From Cyanobacteriota bacterium (GTDB taxonomy: Bacteria > Cyanobacteriota > Cyanobacteriia > Leptolyngbyales > Leptolyngbyaceae), in the NCBI GenBank assembly GCA_027482985.1, contig JAIXVO010000397.1, forward strand, positions 1 to 10,679: 10,679 nt of DNA, read 5' to 3'. The notes under the pieces are model-generated. The model was given only the letters and a program-made list of their open reading frames with translations. It was not told where the DNA came from and searched no databases. Of this stretch, positions 1 through 8,142 are shown piece after piece (the first letter of the stretch is position 1; every line of letters starts with the position of its first letter). The position numbers and the translations under genes were made by a program.

Positions 1-3000
1 AAAACCATTGACTTGGCGGCCTTTGGTGGTGGCGCTAACAGTGTGGCTGTGAGCAATGGCCTGGTGGCAGTGGCGGTGCAGGCGAATCCCGCGACCAGTC
101 CGGGAAGTGTTGTGTTTTTGAATGCCAGCGGGGACGTGTTGGGCAATGTGACGGTGGGTGCTCTGCCCGATATGCTGACGTTTACACCGGATGGCAACAA
201 GATTTTGGTCGCGAACGAGGGCGAACCCTCCAGCTACGGGCAACCGACTTCGATCGATCCCGTTGGTTCGGTCAGCATTATTGATGTGACCAATGGGGTC
301 GCTGGGGCAACAGTCGCCACGGCTGGGTTTGAGAGTTTTAATGCCTTGAAAGCGGATTTACAAGCGCAGGGGGTGCGGATTTTTGGCCCCAATGCGACCG
401 TGGCGCAGGATTTGGAACCGGAATACATCACCGTTTCCAGTGACAACAAAACGGCCTGGGTGACGTTGCAGGAAAACAACGCGATCGCGGTTGTCGATAT
501 CGCGACTGCCAGAGTCACCAGCATTCAACCGCTGGGCTTGAAGGATTTCAGCAAAGGCTCGCCGTCCCTCACCACCTACGACTTCACCAATCTGCCGCCG
601 CTGGGCACAACGGTGGGTGGGCAACAAATCAACCTGGGGGGCTTCTCCGGGTTAGCCTACGAAGGCAAAGCAGCGAATGGCAACCTCAAATTCATCACCC
701 ACACTGATCGCGGCCCCAATGCGGAACCGACGGGCGCGAACCGGCCCTTTCCGCTACCCGACTTTCAACCCCGCCTGATTCGGTTTGAGCTAAATCAGCA
801 AACGGGCGCAATTAACATTACCGAGCAAATTGGGCTGAGTCGGGCAGATGGTACGCCGTTGACGGGCTTACCCAACTTGCAAGCAGGTGCGACGGGTACC
901 GCTTACACTGACGAAGTGCCCGTGGATGTGTTTGGGCAACGGTTGGCGAATGACAAACTGGGGGGCGACTTTGAAGCCGTCGTCGTCGCACCCGATGGCA
1001 CCTTCTGGCTGAGCGATGAATATCGTCCGGCGATCTACCACTTCGATCGCAGTGGCAAATTGATTGATCGCTTCATTCCCGAAGGCATCCCCACGGCCAC
1101 GGGTGAATTTGGCACCCCCGCTTTTCCAGCGGTCTATGCCCAACGTCGTGCCAATCGCGGGTTTGAAGCGTTAGCGCTGGAAGGCACCAAACTGTATGCC
1201 TTTATTCAAAGTGCGATCGACAACCCCGATACCCCCGGCGACACCACATCACGGGCATCCCGGAACCTCCGCATTCTGGAATTCGACATCGTGACCCAAC
1301 AGGTCACTGGCGAATATCTCTATATCCTGGACAGCATCAGCGGCAGCGGCAATGCCCGGACGGACAAGATCGGGGATGCAGTTTCCCTGGGGAATGGCAA
1401 ATTCCTGGTGGTGGAACGGGACGATCGCTCCGGGTTAGATGCCAACAAGCTGATCTATGAAATCGACTTGAGAACGGCAACGAACATCAATAATCCGACG
1501 GCGATCGGGGGGCTTCCGGCGGGGAAGACGCTGGAACAACTGACGGTGGCGGAACTGAGTGCCGCGAATATTCAACCCGCGAGCAAACGCTTGACGGTGA
1601 ATGCAGCCGCGATCGGCTATACCGGGGTCGAGAAGCTGGAAGGCTTAACCCTGATTGACCGCAACACGCTGGCGGTCATTAACGACAACGACTTTGGGGT
1701 CGGAGGCAGCACATTAGTGGGCGATGGTACCCTATCGGCTCCAGCTGTCCCCAGTGCGATCAAGTTGGGCATTATCCAGTTCGATCAAAGCAACACCCTG
1801 GACAGCAGCGATCGCGATGGTACCAGTGGTGCTCCTTCCATTCTGCTGCGGAATCAGCCCGTGTTTGGGATGTATCAACCGGACGCGATCGCGAAGTTCA
1901 CAGGACTGGACGGCAAAACCTACCTCGTCACCGCCAACGAAGGCGATGCGCGGGACTACACCGGATTTGCCGAGGAAATTCGGGTGGGCGATAGTCGGTA
2001 TGTCCTTGATCCTGCCGTCTTTCCCAATGCTGCCGCCCTCAAAAACAACGCTGTGCTGGGTCGGCTGACCGTGACCAATGCCACGGGCGACCTGAATGGC
2101 AACCGCACCTTTGACCAGATTCAAATGTTTGGTGCCCGCTCCTTCTCGATTCGAGATACCACAGGCAACCTCGTGTTTGACAGCGGCGACCAGTTGGAAC
2201 GGATCACAGCCGCCGCAGTCCCAACGCTATTCAACTCCAACGGCGATGTCGCGACGTTTGATACCCGCAGCGACAACAAAGGTCCCGAACCGGAAGGCGT
2301 GGTGGTTGGGGTGGTGAATGAGCGCTCCTATGCCTTCATTGGATTGGAACGGACGGGCGGCATTATGGTTTATGACGTGACCAATGCCCAAAAGCCCAAG
2401 TTTTTGGAATATGTCACTGCCCCCGGCGATATCAGTCCCGAAGGGTTGACCTTTATTCCTGCCAGCCAAAGTCCGAATGGTATCCCCCTGCTGATTACCA
2501 CCAACGAAATCAGCGGCACCACGGGCATTTTTGAATTCAATCCCACCCCCTCTGGAGCCAGTGGACAAAAGCAATTCCGGATTGAACAGGGCGATGGCAC
2601 CCGCACGATCGCCAACTTTGGCGGCATCGGTCGAGGTGTCAACCCTGCGGCAGCGGTGATTGCCGAAGTCGATACCCTCAAGCTGGAAGGGGCAGGGCTG
2701 ACCGCTAAAAACCTTCTCCTAACTCAAGTGGGAACCAATCTGGAATTGACTTTCGAGGGGATCGCCAACACCAAAGTCGTATTGCAAAACTTCGCCCTCG
2801 ACCAGTTGGATAACCTCACCCGTGCAACTGGGGCATCTGTCAACCTCGGTAACATTCTGTTCAACGGGCAATCCCAAATCGCGGATAGCTTCGATGTCTT
2901 CAATGCCGAGTGGAACTTTGCCCAGATCTTCAACCGCAACTCCGTCACCTTCCTCAACGACCTGAACAACTCCATCAGCGGATTCGACCACTCCAACGAT

Positions 3001-3396
3001 GTGATCAACGCTCAAGGCGGCAATGATTTCGTCGATGGATTGAGCGGCGATGATCTGCTCCGGGGCGGTGTCGGCAATGACACCCTGATCGGCGGCGATG
3101 GCGACGACACCCTGATCGGCGGCACCGGCTTAGATGTCCTGACCGGCGGCTGCGGCACCGACACCTTCGTATTGGCTCCCAACTCCGGCACCGACACCAT
3201 CACCGACTTCGATGTCCATGCGGACTTGCTCAAACTCACGGGTGGCCTCACCTTCGCCCAGTTGAGCATCACTCAAGGCAGCGGCGCGATCGCCTCCGAC
3301 ACTCTCATCCAATTGGCGACTACGAAGGACGTGTTAGCGACTCTACCAGGGGTAAAATTCGACACCCTCACCGCCAACAACTTCGTGACGGTATAG
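1..3396 (+). CDS. Choice-of-anchor I / esterase-phytase-like / RTX calcium-binding secreted protein (5' partial)
   Basis: The frame is open from base 1 (Lys-Thr-Ile-Asp-Leu...), so the true start lies upstream; the TTG at 13 sits inside a conserved strand and is not a start. 1131 residues are visible. Residues ~1-185 and ~585-850 together form a choice-of-anchor I beta-propeller: NSVAVSNGLVAVAV, LVANEGEP, then YQPDAIAKF, TANEGDARDY, YAFIGLERTGGI and SPEGLTF. Between them, residues ~190-575 match the esterase-like activity of phytase family (FSGLAYEG, THTDRGPNAEP, GFEALALEG, LAVINDNDFGV). After a linker (~880-1000) common in cyanobacterial RTX proteins come five to six GGxGxDxLx nonapeptides (~1006-1057) that should bind Ca2+ in a beta-roll, and a GTDTITDF tail typical of type I-secreted proteins. 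One repeat reads GGCGTDTF, with an unusual cysteine. Function is inferred: an extracellular, Ca2+-dependent, possibly phosphate-ester-cleaving protein. No N-terminal signal can be judged. Confidence 0.88.
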   Translation, partial: KTIDLAAFGGGANSVAVSNGLVAVAVQANPATSPGSVVFLNASGDVLGNVTVGALPDMLTFTPDGNKILVANEGEPSSYGQPTSIDPVGSVSIIDVTNGVAGATVATAGFESFNALKADLQAQGVRIFGPNATVAQDLEPEYITVSSDNKTAWVTLQENNAIAVVDIATARVTSIQPLGLKDFSKGSPSLTTYDFTNLPPLGTTVGGQQINLGGFSGLAYEGKAANGNLKFITHTDRGPNAEPTGANRPFPLPDFQPRLIRFELNQQTGAINITEQIGLSRADGTPLTGLPNLQAGATGTAYTDEVPVDVFGQRLANDKLGGDFEAVVVAPDGTFWLSDEYRPAIYHFDRSGKLIDRFIPEGIPTATGEFGTPAFPAVYAQRRANRGFEALALEGTKLYAFIQSAIDNPDTPGDTTSRASRNLRILEFDIVTQQVTGEYLYILDSISGSGNARTDKIGDAVSLGNGKFLVVERDDRSGLDANKLIYEIDLRTATNINNPTAIGGLPAGKTLEQLTVAELSAANIQPASKRLTVNAAAIGYTGVEKLEGLTLIDRNTLAVINDNDFGVGGSTLVGDGTLSAPAVPSAIKLGIIQFDQSNTLDSSDRDGTSGAPSILLRNQPVFGMYQPDAIAKFTGLDGKTYLVTANEGDARDYTGFAEEIRVGDSRYVLDPAVFPNAAALKNNAVLGRLTVTNATGDLNGNRTFDQIQMFGARSFSIRDTTGNLVFDSGDQLERITAAAVPTLFNSNGDVATFDTRSDNKGPEPEGVVVGVVNERSYAFIGLERTGGIMVYDVTNAQKPKFLEYVTAPGDISPEGLTFIPASQSPNGIPLLITTNEISGTTGIFEFNPTPSGASGQKQFRIEQGDGTRTIANFGGIGRGVNPAAAVIAEVDTLKLEGAGLTAKNLLLTQVGTNLELTFEGIANTKVVLQNFALDQLDNLTRATGASVNLGNILFNGQSQIADSFDVFNAEWNFAQIFNRNSVTFLNDLNNSISGFDHSNDVINAQGGNDFVDGLSGDDLLRGGVGNDTLIGGDGDDTLIGGTGLDVLTGGCGTDTFVLAPNSGTDTITDFDVHADLLKLTGGLTFAQLSITQGSGAIASDTLIQLATTKDVLATLPGVKFDTLTANNFVTV

Positions 3397-3458
3397 GCTG
3401 TGCTGAGTCAGAAGCCGAACAACAGAGGCTCAAAGTATGAGCTGCAACTGAGAAGGCT

Positions 3459-3529
3459 GCGGTGGACAAAATCAAACATGCCATCATTATGTTGCGCATG
3501 GATGGTCATGGTTGCGATTAGTCCACCGC
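3459..3529. repeat. Long imperfect hairpin in the gap after the RTX gene
   Basis: The left arm (3459-3485) begins GCGGTGGAC and ends CCATC. The right arm (3501-3529) is its near reverse complement, beginning GATGG and ending GTCCACCGC. The outer 9 base pairs are perfect; further in, AATC, AAC, ATG and CCATC segments pair with single-base bulges, closing on a loop of about 15 bases. The rest of 3397-3626 shows no convincing gene: weak reading frames exist on both strands but have no recognisable protein. It could be a structured RNA, a miniature inverted-repeat relic, or part of the 3' end of the RTX transcript. Confidence 0.5.
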
Positions 3530-3626
3530 CACCAATATTCCTTTCAGCAGACCTAATTTTGCCTGACTCAACGGCGAAAAGCGTTCCCATGGTTGAACTG
3601 AGCCTGTTGCCAATGGGTCACGCCAG

Positions 3627-3657
3627 AAAAAACCAGCACTGGAATTTCAATGCTGGT
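3627..3657 (-). terminator. Rho-independent terminator downstream of chlP
   Basis: Read on the minus strand, ACCAGCA (3657-3651) pairs with TGCTGGT (3638-3632) around a 12-base loop, and the stem runs straight into six T residues (3632-3627). It lies about 90 bases beyond the chlP stop, which suits termination of the chlP transcript before it meets the convergent RTX gene. Confidence 0.7.
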
Positions 3658-3700
3658 GGTAGGAATGACTCAAGTGAGGAGTGAATACTCAGGGGGGCAC

Positions 3701-3736
3701 CAGAGGGCAGCTGATTCGCGAATCAGCTGCCCTCTG
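3701..3736. repeat. Perfect 36-base palindrome beside the chlP stop
   Basis: Bases 3701-3718 (starting CAGAGGGCAGCTG and ending ATTCG) are the exact reverse complement of 3719-3736, with TTCGCGAA at the centre. It begins 8 bases after the chlP stop codon on the minus strand. There is no T-tract on either side, so it is not a classical intrinsic terminator, though the transcript would fold into a very stable 3' hairpin that could block RNA decay or help pause polymerase. It could also be a dispersed palindromic repeat or a dimeric protein-binding site. Confidence 0.9.
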
Positions 3737-3743
3737 CCTTCAC

Positions 3744-4967
3744 TTAAGGTGCTAAAGCATTGCCACGAATCAGGCTACCGAGGGTTTTCGCCGTAATCTT
3801 GAGTTGCACTAAGGGATTGGCAGGTACAACCGTCTTATAGAGGTAACTATCGAAGGTGAGCTTTTGTACGTCAATGTCAGAACACATCTCGACAAAGGCT
3901 TCACGCGTCGCATCCGAACGGTAAAACACCCGCTGTAGCAGATCCAACACTAGATAGGTCGCGCCATATTGACGATCCCACCGCTTGATGTACGTCTTCA
4001 GGTCTTTTTCCGTGGGCACCGTTTCACCACTGTTGGAAAATTCCACGATCGCCTCGGCACACATCCGACCCGACTTAGCCGCAAAGTAAATCCCTTCACC
4101 GGAGGACTTGGTGACCGTTCCCGCAGCATCTCCCACCAGCGCCACTCGACCCACAACTCGGCGGGGTCTGGGATGTTCGGGAATCGGATGGGCTTCCACC
4201 CGAATGATCTGACCGCCGCGCAGTTTAGCTGCTGCCCGTTCCCGGATGCCCCGTTGCAGTTCTTTAATCCGTGCCTGGTTAGGCTTCATGGTGCCTGTCC
4301 CCACGGCGACGTGATCGTACTTGGGGAACACCCAGGCGTAGAAGTCCGGCGACACATCATCACCCACATACATTTCTGCCAGGTCTTCGTAGTACGCCAT
4401 CTTGTCTTCCGGAATGCGAATCCGTTCCTGGAAGGCGATCGCGTAGTTATAATCCCCGGCATCAATGGCTTTGGCAACCCGTGAGTTGGCACCATCGGCA
4501 CCAATCACCAAATCCACCTTGAGGGTTTTGTTTTCCCCTTCCAACGTGCCATTCGAGTGATCGGCGTAATGCAAGACATAAGGATCTTTATCGTTACTGG
4601 GCACTTCTAGCTTGTGCATGGTGCCATTGATTACTTTCGTCCCCAGGTGTTCTGCCCGCGTCCGCATGAAGCCATCCAGCACTTCCCGGCGGCACATCCC
4701 AATGTATTCGTCATCCTTGAGGGTGCTGCCAATATTGACCTCAATATTCGAGGGCGAGATCATTTTCATTTTGCGCACCCGGCGATCAATAATTTCCGGG
4801 GGCAGGTCAAACTCGCTCACCATGCAAAGCGGAATGGCACCACCGCAGGGCTTCACGTTGTCTAACTTGCGCTCAAGTAAGTAGGTTTCAATACCAGCTT
4901 TTGCTAAAACTTCTGCCGCAGAGGAACCAGCCGGCCCTCCACCCACAACCGCAACCCGTAGTGCCAA
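3744..4967 (-). CDS. chlP: Geranylgeranyl reductase ChlP
   Basis: 407 residues, the full length of cyanobacterial ChlP. The enzyme uses NADPH and FAD to reduce the geranylgeranyl chain to phytyl, supplying the tail of chlorophyll a and the phytyl precursor of tocopherol and phylloquinone. The N-terminal dinucleotide-binding motif VVGGGPAGSSAAE (residues 7-19) is intact, followed by the family signatures ERKLDNVKPCGGAIP (~32-46), the block IIDRRVRKMKMISPSNIEVN and CRREVLDGF. The second FAD motif VALVGDAAGTVTKSSGEGI (~276-294) is also present. The start is TTG: it has an AGGAG seven bases upstream and the N-terminus (MALRVAVVGGG) matches the family exactly, while no ATG or GTG fits better. It is transcribed alone towards the RTX gene and has its own terminator. 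I see no damage. Confidence 0.97.
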   Translation of the reverse strand: MALRVAVVGGGPAGSSAAEVLAKAGIETYLLERKLDNVKPCGGAIPLCMVSEFDLPPEIIDRRVRKMKMISPSNIEVNIGSTLKDDEYIGMCRREVLDGFMRTRAEHLGTKVINGTMHKLEVPSNDKDPYVLHYADHSNGTLEGENKTLKVDLVIGADGANSRVAKAIDAGDYNYAIAFQERIRIPEDKMAYYEDLAEMYVGDDVSPDFYAWVFPKYDHVAVGTGTMKPNQARIKELQRGIRERAAAKLRGGQIIRVEAHPIPEHPRPRRVVGRVALVGDAAGTVTKSSGEGIYFAAKSGRMCAEAIVEFSNSGETVPTEKDLKTYIKRWDRQYGATYLVLDLLQRVFYRSDATREAFVEMCSDIDVQKLTFDSYLYKTVVPANPLVQLKITAKTLGSLIRGNALAP

Positions 4968-4974
4968 AATGTTT

Positions 4975-4979
4975 CTCCT
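4975..4979 (-). promoter_or_regulatory. Ribosome binding site fixing the TTG start of chlP
   Basis: Minus-strand AGGAG lies seven bases before TTG at 4967-4965. This ideal spacing supports the rare start codon. The 217-base gap upstream (4968-5184) must contain the chlP promoter, but I could not pick a convincing -35/-10 pair. Confidence 0.75.
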
Positions 4980-5184
4980 ATCCAGTTTCTAGAAGCTACG
5001 AGAAGAAATCGTATCACGGACGTTTTACATAACTGGCGCAAGGGGAGGGAGATCCAGCCAATTTGCAACAGAGTGTAATAATCCCGCAATAGAGCTTAAC
5101 GAAACGATAGAGCCTGACCCGCTGCAATGATAGACCACCCAGCCTTTAACCGATTGCTCCGGATTGATAGCGTGACCGTGCAGA

Positions 5185-5742
5185 TCACTCCAGGCTCAAA
5201 CCTAGCGGCGTTGGTAGCCCATCCAAACTCTGTTGATTTTTCTCCGTCTGGTAGGTTCTCACGCCTGCTGCGCCTTTTCGATCCGCCCAATCCAGCAACT
5301 CCGATCGCTGTCCGGCATAATCCAACAGCGGCACCGCCATGCCACAAGAAGTCTGCACGCGATCGATCGTCGCCACCACAATTTGCCGCGTCCCCGGCAA
5401 CCGCTGGAAATGAGCAGCAAACTCCGTCCACTCTGCCGTCTCCGGCAACACCACGCGCCCCTGTCCATACAGTCGCAGAATCAGCGGCTTCCCCTGAAAC
5501 GCACAAAACAGAACAGTAATACGGCCATTTTCCAGCAGATGCGCAGACGTTTCATTGCCACTGCCGGTTAGATCCAGGTAAGCCACCTGCTGGGGGGACA
5601 ATACGCGAAAACTATCGAGCCCCTTGGGTGATAAATTGATGTGCCCAGTGCCACTCAACGGGGCAGTCGCCACAAAGAACAGCGGTTGCGCCGCAATAAA
5701 GGCTTGCAACTCTGGGGTGATGTGGTCAAACAGTTTAGCCAT
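5185..5742 (-). CDS. Pyridoxamine 5'-phosphate oxidase family flavin-binding protein
   Basis: 185 residues with an ATG start. Family features are FFVATAPLSGTGHINLSPKG (residues 22-41), where the INLSPKG turn is typical of small split-barrel FMN proteins, then YLDLTGSGNETSAHL (55-69) and ILRLYGQGRV (88-97). This subgroup usually binds FMN (or F420 in other phyla) and reduces small molecules of unknown identity; it is not the vitamin B6 biosynthetic enzyme PdxH. The C-terminal third contains QTSCGMAVPLLDYAGQR and a hydrophilic tail. It is a soluble cytoplasmic protein in the same direction as chlP but 217 bases away, so probably a separate transcription unit. No strong Shine-Dalgarno is visible before the ATG. 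Confidence 0.9.
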   Translation of the reverse strand: MAKLFDHITPELQAFIAAQPLFFVATAPLSGTGHINLSPKGLDSFRVLSPQQVAYLDLTGSGNETSAHLLENGRITVLFCAFQGKPLILRLYGQGRVVLPETAEWTEFAAHFQRLPGTRQIVVATIDRVQTSCGMAVPLLDYAGQRSELLDWADRKGAAGVRTYQTEKNQQSLDGLPTPLGLSLE

Positions 5743-5899
5743 GAATCTTGGGGTTTCCGTAATAAGACAACCAGATCAGGAAGTTGACTATCCCCTGACA
5801 TAAACAGACAGAACCTCAGCAAACTGTTTACAATAGTTGCACAGAGGTAGTGCGCTTCCGAACGCTGGTTATTCTACTTCGAGACTTTATACGGTTTTT

Positions 5900-6115
5900 A
5901 TGGATTCTGGTCATCAATTGCATCGGGTGTCAAGCCCCACACCCTCCAAATTTTCAGAGCTCATCGGTACAGTGATTGCCGTCTTAACGCTCACTCTCCC
6001 CGTCCTGGTTGTCGCCTCCTATTCCGGTGCGCCCCGCGAAGCCGCGATCGCCCCACCCCTGTCACAGTCTGCAATTATCGTCAGACAGATGAATCGTGAC
6101 ACAAATGGTCGCTAA
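5900..6115 (+). CDS. Small single-pass membrane protein, conserved in cyanobacteria
   Basis: 71 residues from the ATG at 5900. The frame is open further upstream to a TTG at 5837, but the residues added there look non-coding and the ATG product starts with a normal polar N-terminus. The block SSPTPSKFSELIGTVIAV is, from memory, conserved in cyanobacterial hypothetical proteins. One hydrophobic helix spans about residues 21-40, preceded by a polar segment with a Lys-Phe-Ser-Glu run and followed by a variable polar tail, so it is probably anchored in the plasma or thylakoid membrane. It lies 48 bases before the DUF3318 gene, so the two are probably co-transcribed. No Shine-Dalgarno is seen, but a TATACG hexamer lies about ten bases upstream. 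Function unknown. Confidence 0.7.
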   Translation: MDSGHQLHRVSSPTPSKFSELIGTVIAVLTLTLPVLVVASYSGAPREAAIAPPLSQSAIIVRQMNRDTNGR

Positions 6116-6163
6116 GATCGCTATGATTTTTAATACGAGTTGGGAAAGAGACCTCAATACCCC

Positions 6164-6811
6164 ATGACATCATACGCGTCTTCAACAGCTAGAGCGGAAA
6201 TGAGTGAACTGCGGCGACTCCGTGGGTTGCTGCCGCCCGAATTACAAAGTTGGGTATCGGTAGAAGCCACGACGGCTGTCAATCCGCCCCTGATCACCAG
6301 CGAAGAGATTGGCAAGGACGAAGTCGAAGTCCTGATCGACATGGTGAAATGGGAACAACTCGCGACTGACCAGCGCAATCTGCTGTTCTGGCACGAAGTG
6401 GGTCGCATTCAAAATGACACGATCCCCCGTGATGGCTGGGAAATGGCAGCTTTGGCGATCGGCTTAGGCGGTGCTGTCGGTGAACTTTGGGTGCAAGATG
6501 GCTTATTGCTGGTGTTAGCGCTGTCACTCTGTGGCGTGTCCGGCTGGCGGCTGTGGCAGAAAAACAACAGCGATAAAGTCGCGAAAGAATTGATCGATGC
6601 CGACGAACGCGCGATCGCCCTCGCCACTCGATTCGGCTACTCCCTGCCCAACGCTTACAAAAGTTTAGGTAGTGCCCTCAAAGCTCAAATCGAACAGTCT
6701 CCCAAGAAAAAGCTGCGATCGCGCTACGAGTCTCGCTTGGAGGCATTGAAGAAGAGTGCCGCTCGTGCCAAGTCCAAAATGAAAGAACAGCAACCCGTCG
6801 AAGAATACTAG
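6164..6811 (+). CDS. DUF3318 domain-containing membrane protein
   Basis: 215 residues from ATG 6164; this start gives the conserved N-terminus MTSYASSTARAEMSELRRL, so the in-frame TTG 24 bases earlier is rejected. Recognisable family blocks are RGLLPPELQSWVSVE (20-34), NPPLITSEEIGKDEVEV (40-56), RNLLFWHEVGRIQNDTIPR (71-89) and GWEMAALAIGLGGAVGE (91-107). Two hydrophobic segments follow one another at about 93-108 and 112-129, suggesting a helical hairpin in the membrane. The rest is cytoplasmic, with a Lys/Arg-rich coiled-coil-like C-terminus (~180-208). DUF3318 proteins are, as far as I know, confined to cyanobacteria and have no assigned function. It probably shares an operon with the small membrane protein upstream and is followed by a strong hairpin terminator. 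Confidence 0.88.
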   Translation: MTSYASSTARAEMSELRRLRGLLPPELQSWVSVEATTAVNPPLITSEEIGKDEVEVLIDMVKWEQLATDQRNLLFWHEVGRIQNDTIPRDGWEMAALAIGLGGAVGELWVQDGLLLVLALSLCGVSGWRLWQKNNSDKVAKELIDADERAIALATRFGYSLPNAYKSLGSALKAQIEQSPKKKLRSRYESRLEALKKSAARAKSKMKEQQPVEEY

Positions 6812-6846
6812 ACTTGGCGCTGATTGAAATTGCATCGGTAACAACC

Positions 6847-6890
6847 AGACTTCGCTGAACATCTTGGACAAGACAGCGGAGTCTTTGTTT
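6847..6890 (+). terminator. Hairpin terminator after the DUF3318 gene
   Basis: AGACTTCGCTG (6847-6857) pairs with CAGCGGAGTCT (6874-6884), with one G-U pair. TCTTG and CAAGA continue the stem inside it. The outer ACAA (6841-6844) can also pair with TTGT (6885-6888). A T-rich tail TTTGTTT follows. It lies 35 bases after the stop. The remainder of the gap up to 7030 shows nothing I recognise. Confidence 0.6.
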
Positions 6891-7030
6891 ATGGAGGGCA
6901 TGGGGCGACGGTACTAATGTTCCTGCAACTCGCTTGAGGGCAGTCGAACCTGGAGTTTGGGCATTCATCCACACGCCGCAAGCGAGACGCTATCTTGAAG
7001 AGGTTGAAGTGGTTTCCTCTGCAAACAGCC

Positions 7031-8125
7031 ATGACCCGACCCGATTTTTACCGGATTCGACAACTCCTGCAACGGCGACGATTTCTGCAATTGGGGGGAC
7101 TGGCACTGGGTGCCGCCACCCTGCCCACCGGCTGTCGGAGTGGTGCGACTGCTTCCGATGCAAGCGGTGAGGCATCTGCCGCGATCGCCCTTGATCCCCT
7201 CCCCAGTCCCATCGCGGCAAAGTCTGGCATGAGTCGCGTGGTGCTGGTAAAAACGAGCGATCGCGTGGCAGGGACTCGTAAAGCGCTGGACTTATTGCAA
7301 CCAGATGGGATTGCTGGCAAAACCGTCTTTCTCAAGCCCAACTACAACACCGCTGATCCGGCTCCCGCCGCCACCAATTCCGCCCTGCTGGAAACCTTGA
7401 TTCAGGAATTGCAAGGAGCCCAAGCGGGGCAGATGACGATTGGCGATCGCAGTGGCATGGCGAATTCGCGGCAGGCGATGACCAGTAAAGGCGTATTTAA
7501 GCTGGCGGAACAGTATGGCGTGAAGGCGATCGTCCTGGATGAGTTGCAACGTCAGGATTGGCAATATTTCGCCGCCCAAAACACCCACTGGTCAAAAGGT
7601 TTTGCGTTTGCCAAACCGATTTTGCAAGCGGGGGCGATCGTCAATACCTGCTGTCTCAAAACCCATCGCTTCGGCGGTCACTTCACCCTCTCCCTGAAAA
7701 ACACCGTTGGCATGGTTGCCAAAACCGTTCCCGGCGACCCCCACAACTACATGGGCGAACTCCATGCCTCGCCCCACCAACGCCTGATGATTGCCGAAAT
7801 CAACCAAGCCTATCAACCTGCCTTAGTGCTCCTCGATGGCGTGGAAGCCCTAGTGAATGGTGGCCCCGAAGCTGGCAAAAAAGTCGCTGCCAATGTCATC
7901 CTGGCGGGTACCGATCGCGTTGCCGTGGATGCCGTCGCCATTGGCATTCTGCGATCGCTCGGCACCACCACCGAAGTCGCCAACGGTTCCATCTGGCAAC
8001 TCGCCCAAATTCGCCGCGCCGTCGAACTCGGTCTGGGCGTAGGCAGTTCTGAGCAAATTGACATCATCACTGCGGATGCTGCGAGTCAGGCGATGGCGGA
8101 TGATGTGCGATCGTGGATAGCGTGA
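7031..8125 (+). CDS. DUF362 domain-containing protein with twin-arginine signal
   Basis: 364 residues from ATG 7031; an in-frame TTG at 6995 would only lengthen the signal region. The N-terminus carries a Tat-type motif, RRRFLQ (15-20), then the hydrophobic stretch LGGLALGAATLPTGC ending at Cys35. PTGC is a poor but possible lipobox, so the protein is exported folded and may be lipid-anchored. The mature part matches DUF362: VVLVKTSDR, VFLKPNYN (~99-106), VNTCCLKTHRFGGHFTLSLKNTVGMV (~204-229), LLDGVEALVNGGPEAG and VILAGTDRVAVDAVA. Tat export suggests a bound cofactor, but I see no ferredoxin-type CxxCxxC cluster, which some DUF362 proteins have. It is probably a single-gene unit, as a terminator lies upstream. 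The GTG-rich end runs directly into the AT-rich island. Function of the family is unknown. Confidence 0.88.
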   Translation: MTRPDFYRIRQLLQRRRFLQLGGLALGAATLPTGCRSGATASDASGEASAAIALDPLPSPIAAKSGMSRVVLVKTSDRVAGTRKALDLLQPDGIAGKTVFLKPNYNTADPAPAATNSALLETLIQELQGAQAGQMTIGDRSGMANSRQAMTSKGVFKLAEQYGVKAIVLDELQRQDWQYFAAQNTHWSKGFAFAKPILQAGAIVNTCCLKTHRFGGHFTLSLKNTVGMVAKTVPGDPHNYMGELHASPHQRLMIAEINQAYQPALVLLDGVEALVNGGPEAGKKVAANVILAGTDRVAVDAVAIGILRSLGTTTEVANGSIWQLAQIRRAVELGLGVGSSEQIDIITADAASQAMADDVRSWIA

Positions 8126-8142
8126 GGGGAAAGGGGAAGGGG

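Noticed and set aside
3400..3684. Open frame of 94 codons on the + strand (and a 60-codon one opposite) after the RTX gene
   Set aside because: No recognisable protein, no ribosome binding site, and it runs across the hairpin and minus-strand terminator, so a chance open frame is more likely.
4968..5184. Possible chlP promoter, TTAAGC with TACACT 16 bases on (minus strand)
   Set aside because: Only half of the -35 consensus is met and several equally weak alternatives exist in the same gap.
5127..5571. Two + strand open frames of 112-130 codons opposite the flavin protein gene
   Set aside because: They are mirror frames of a well-supported gene, are rich in Pro/Ser/Arg typical of antisense frames, and show no domain.
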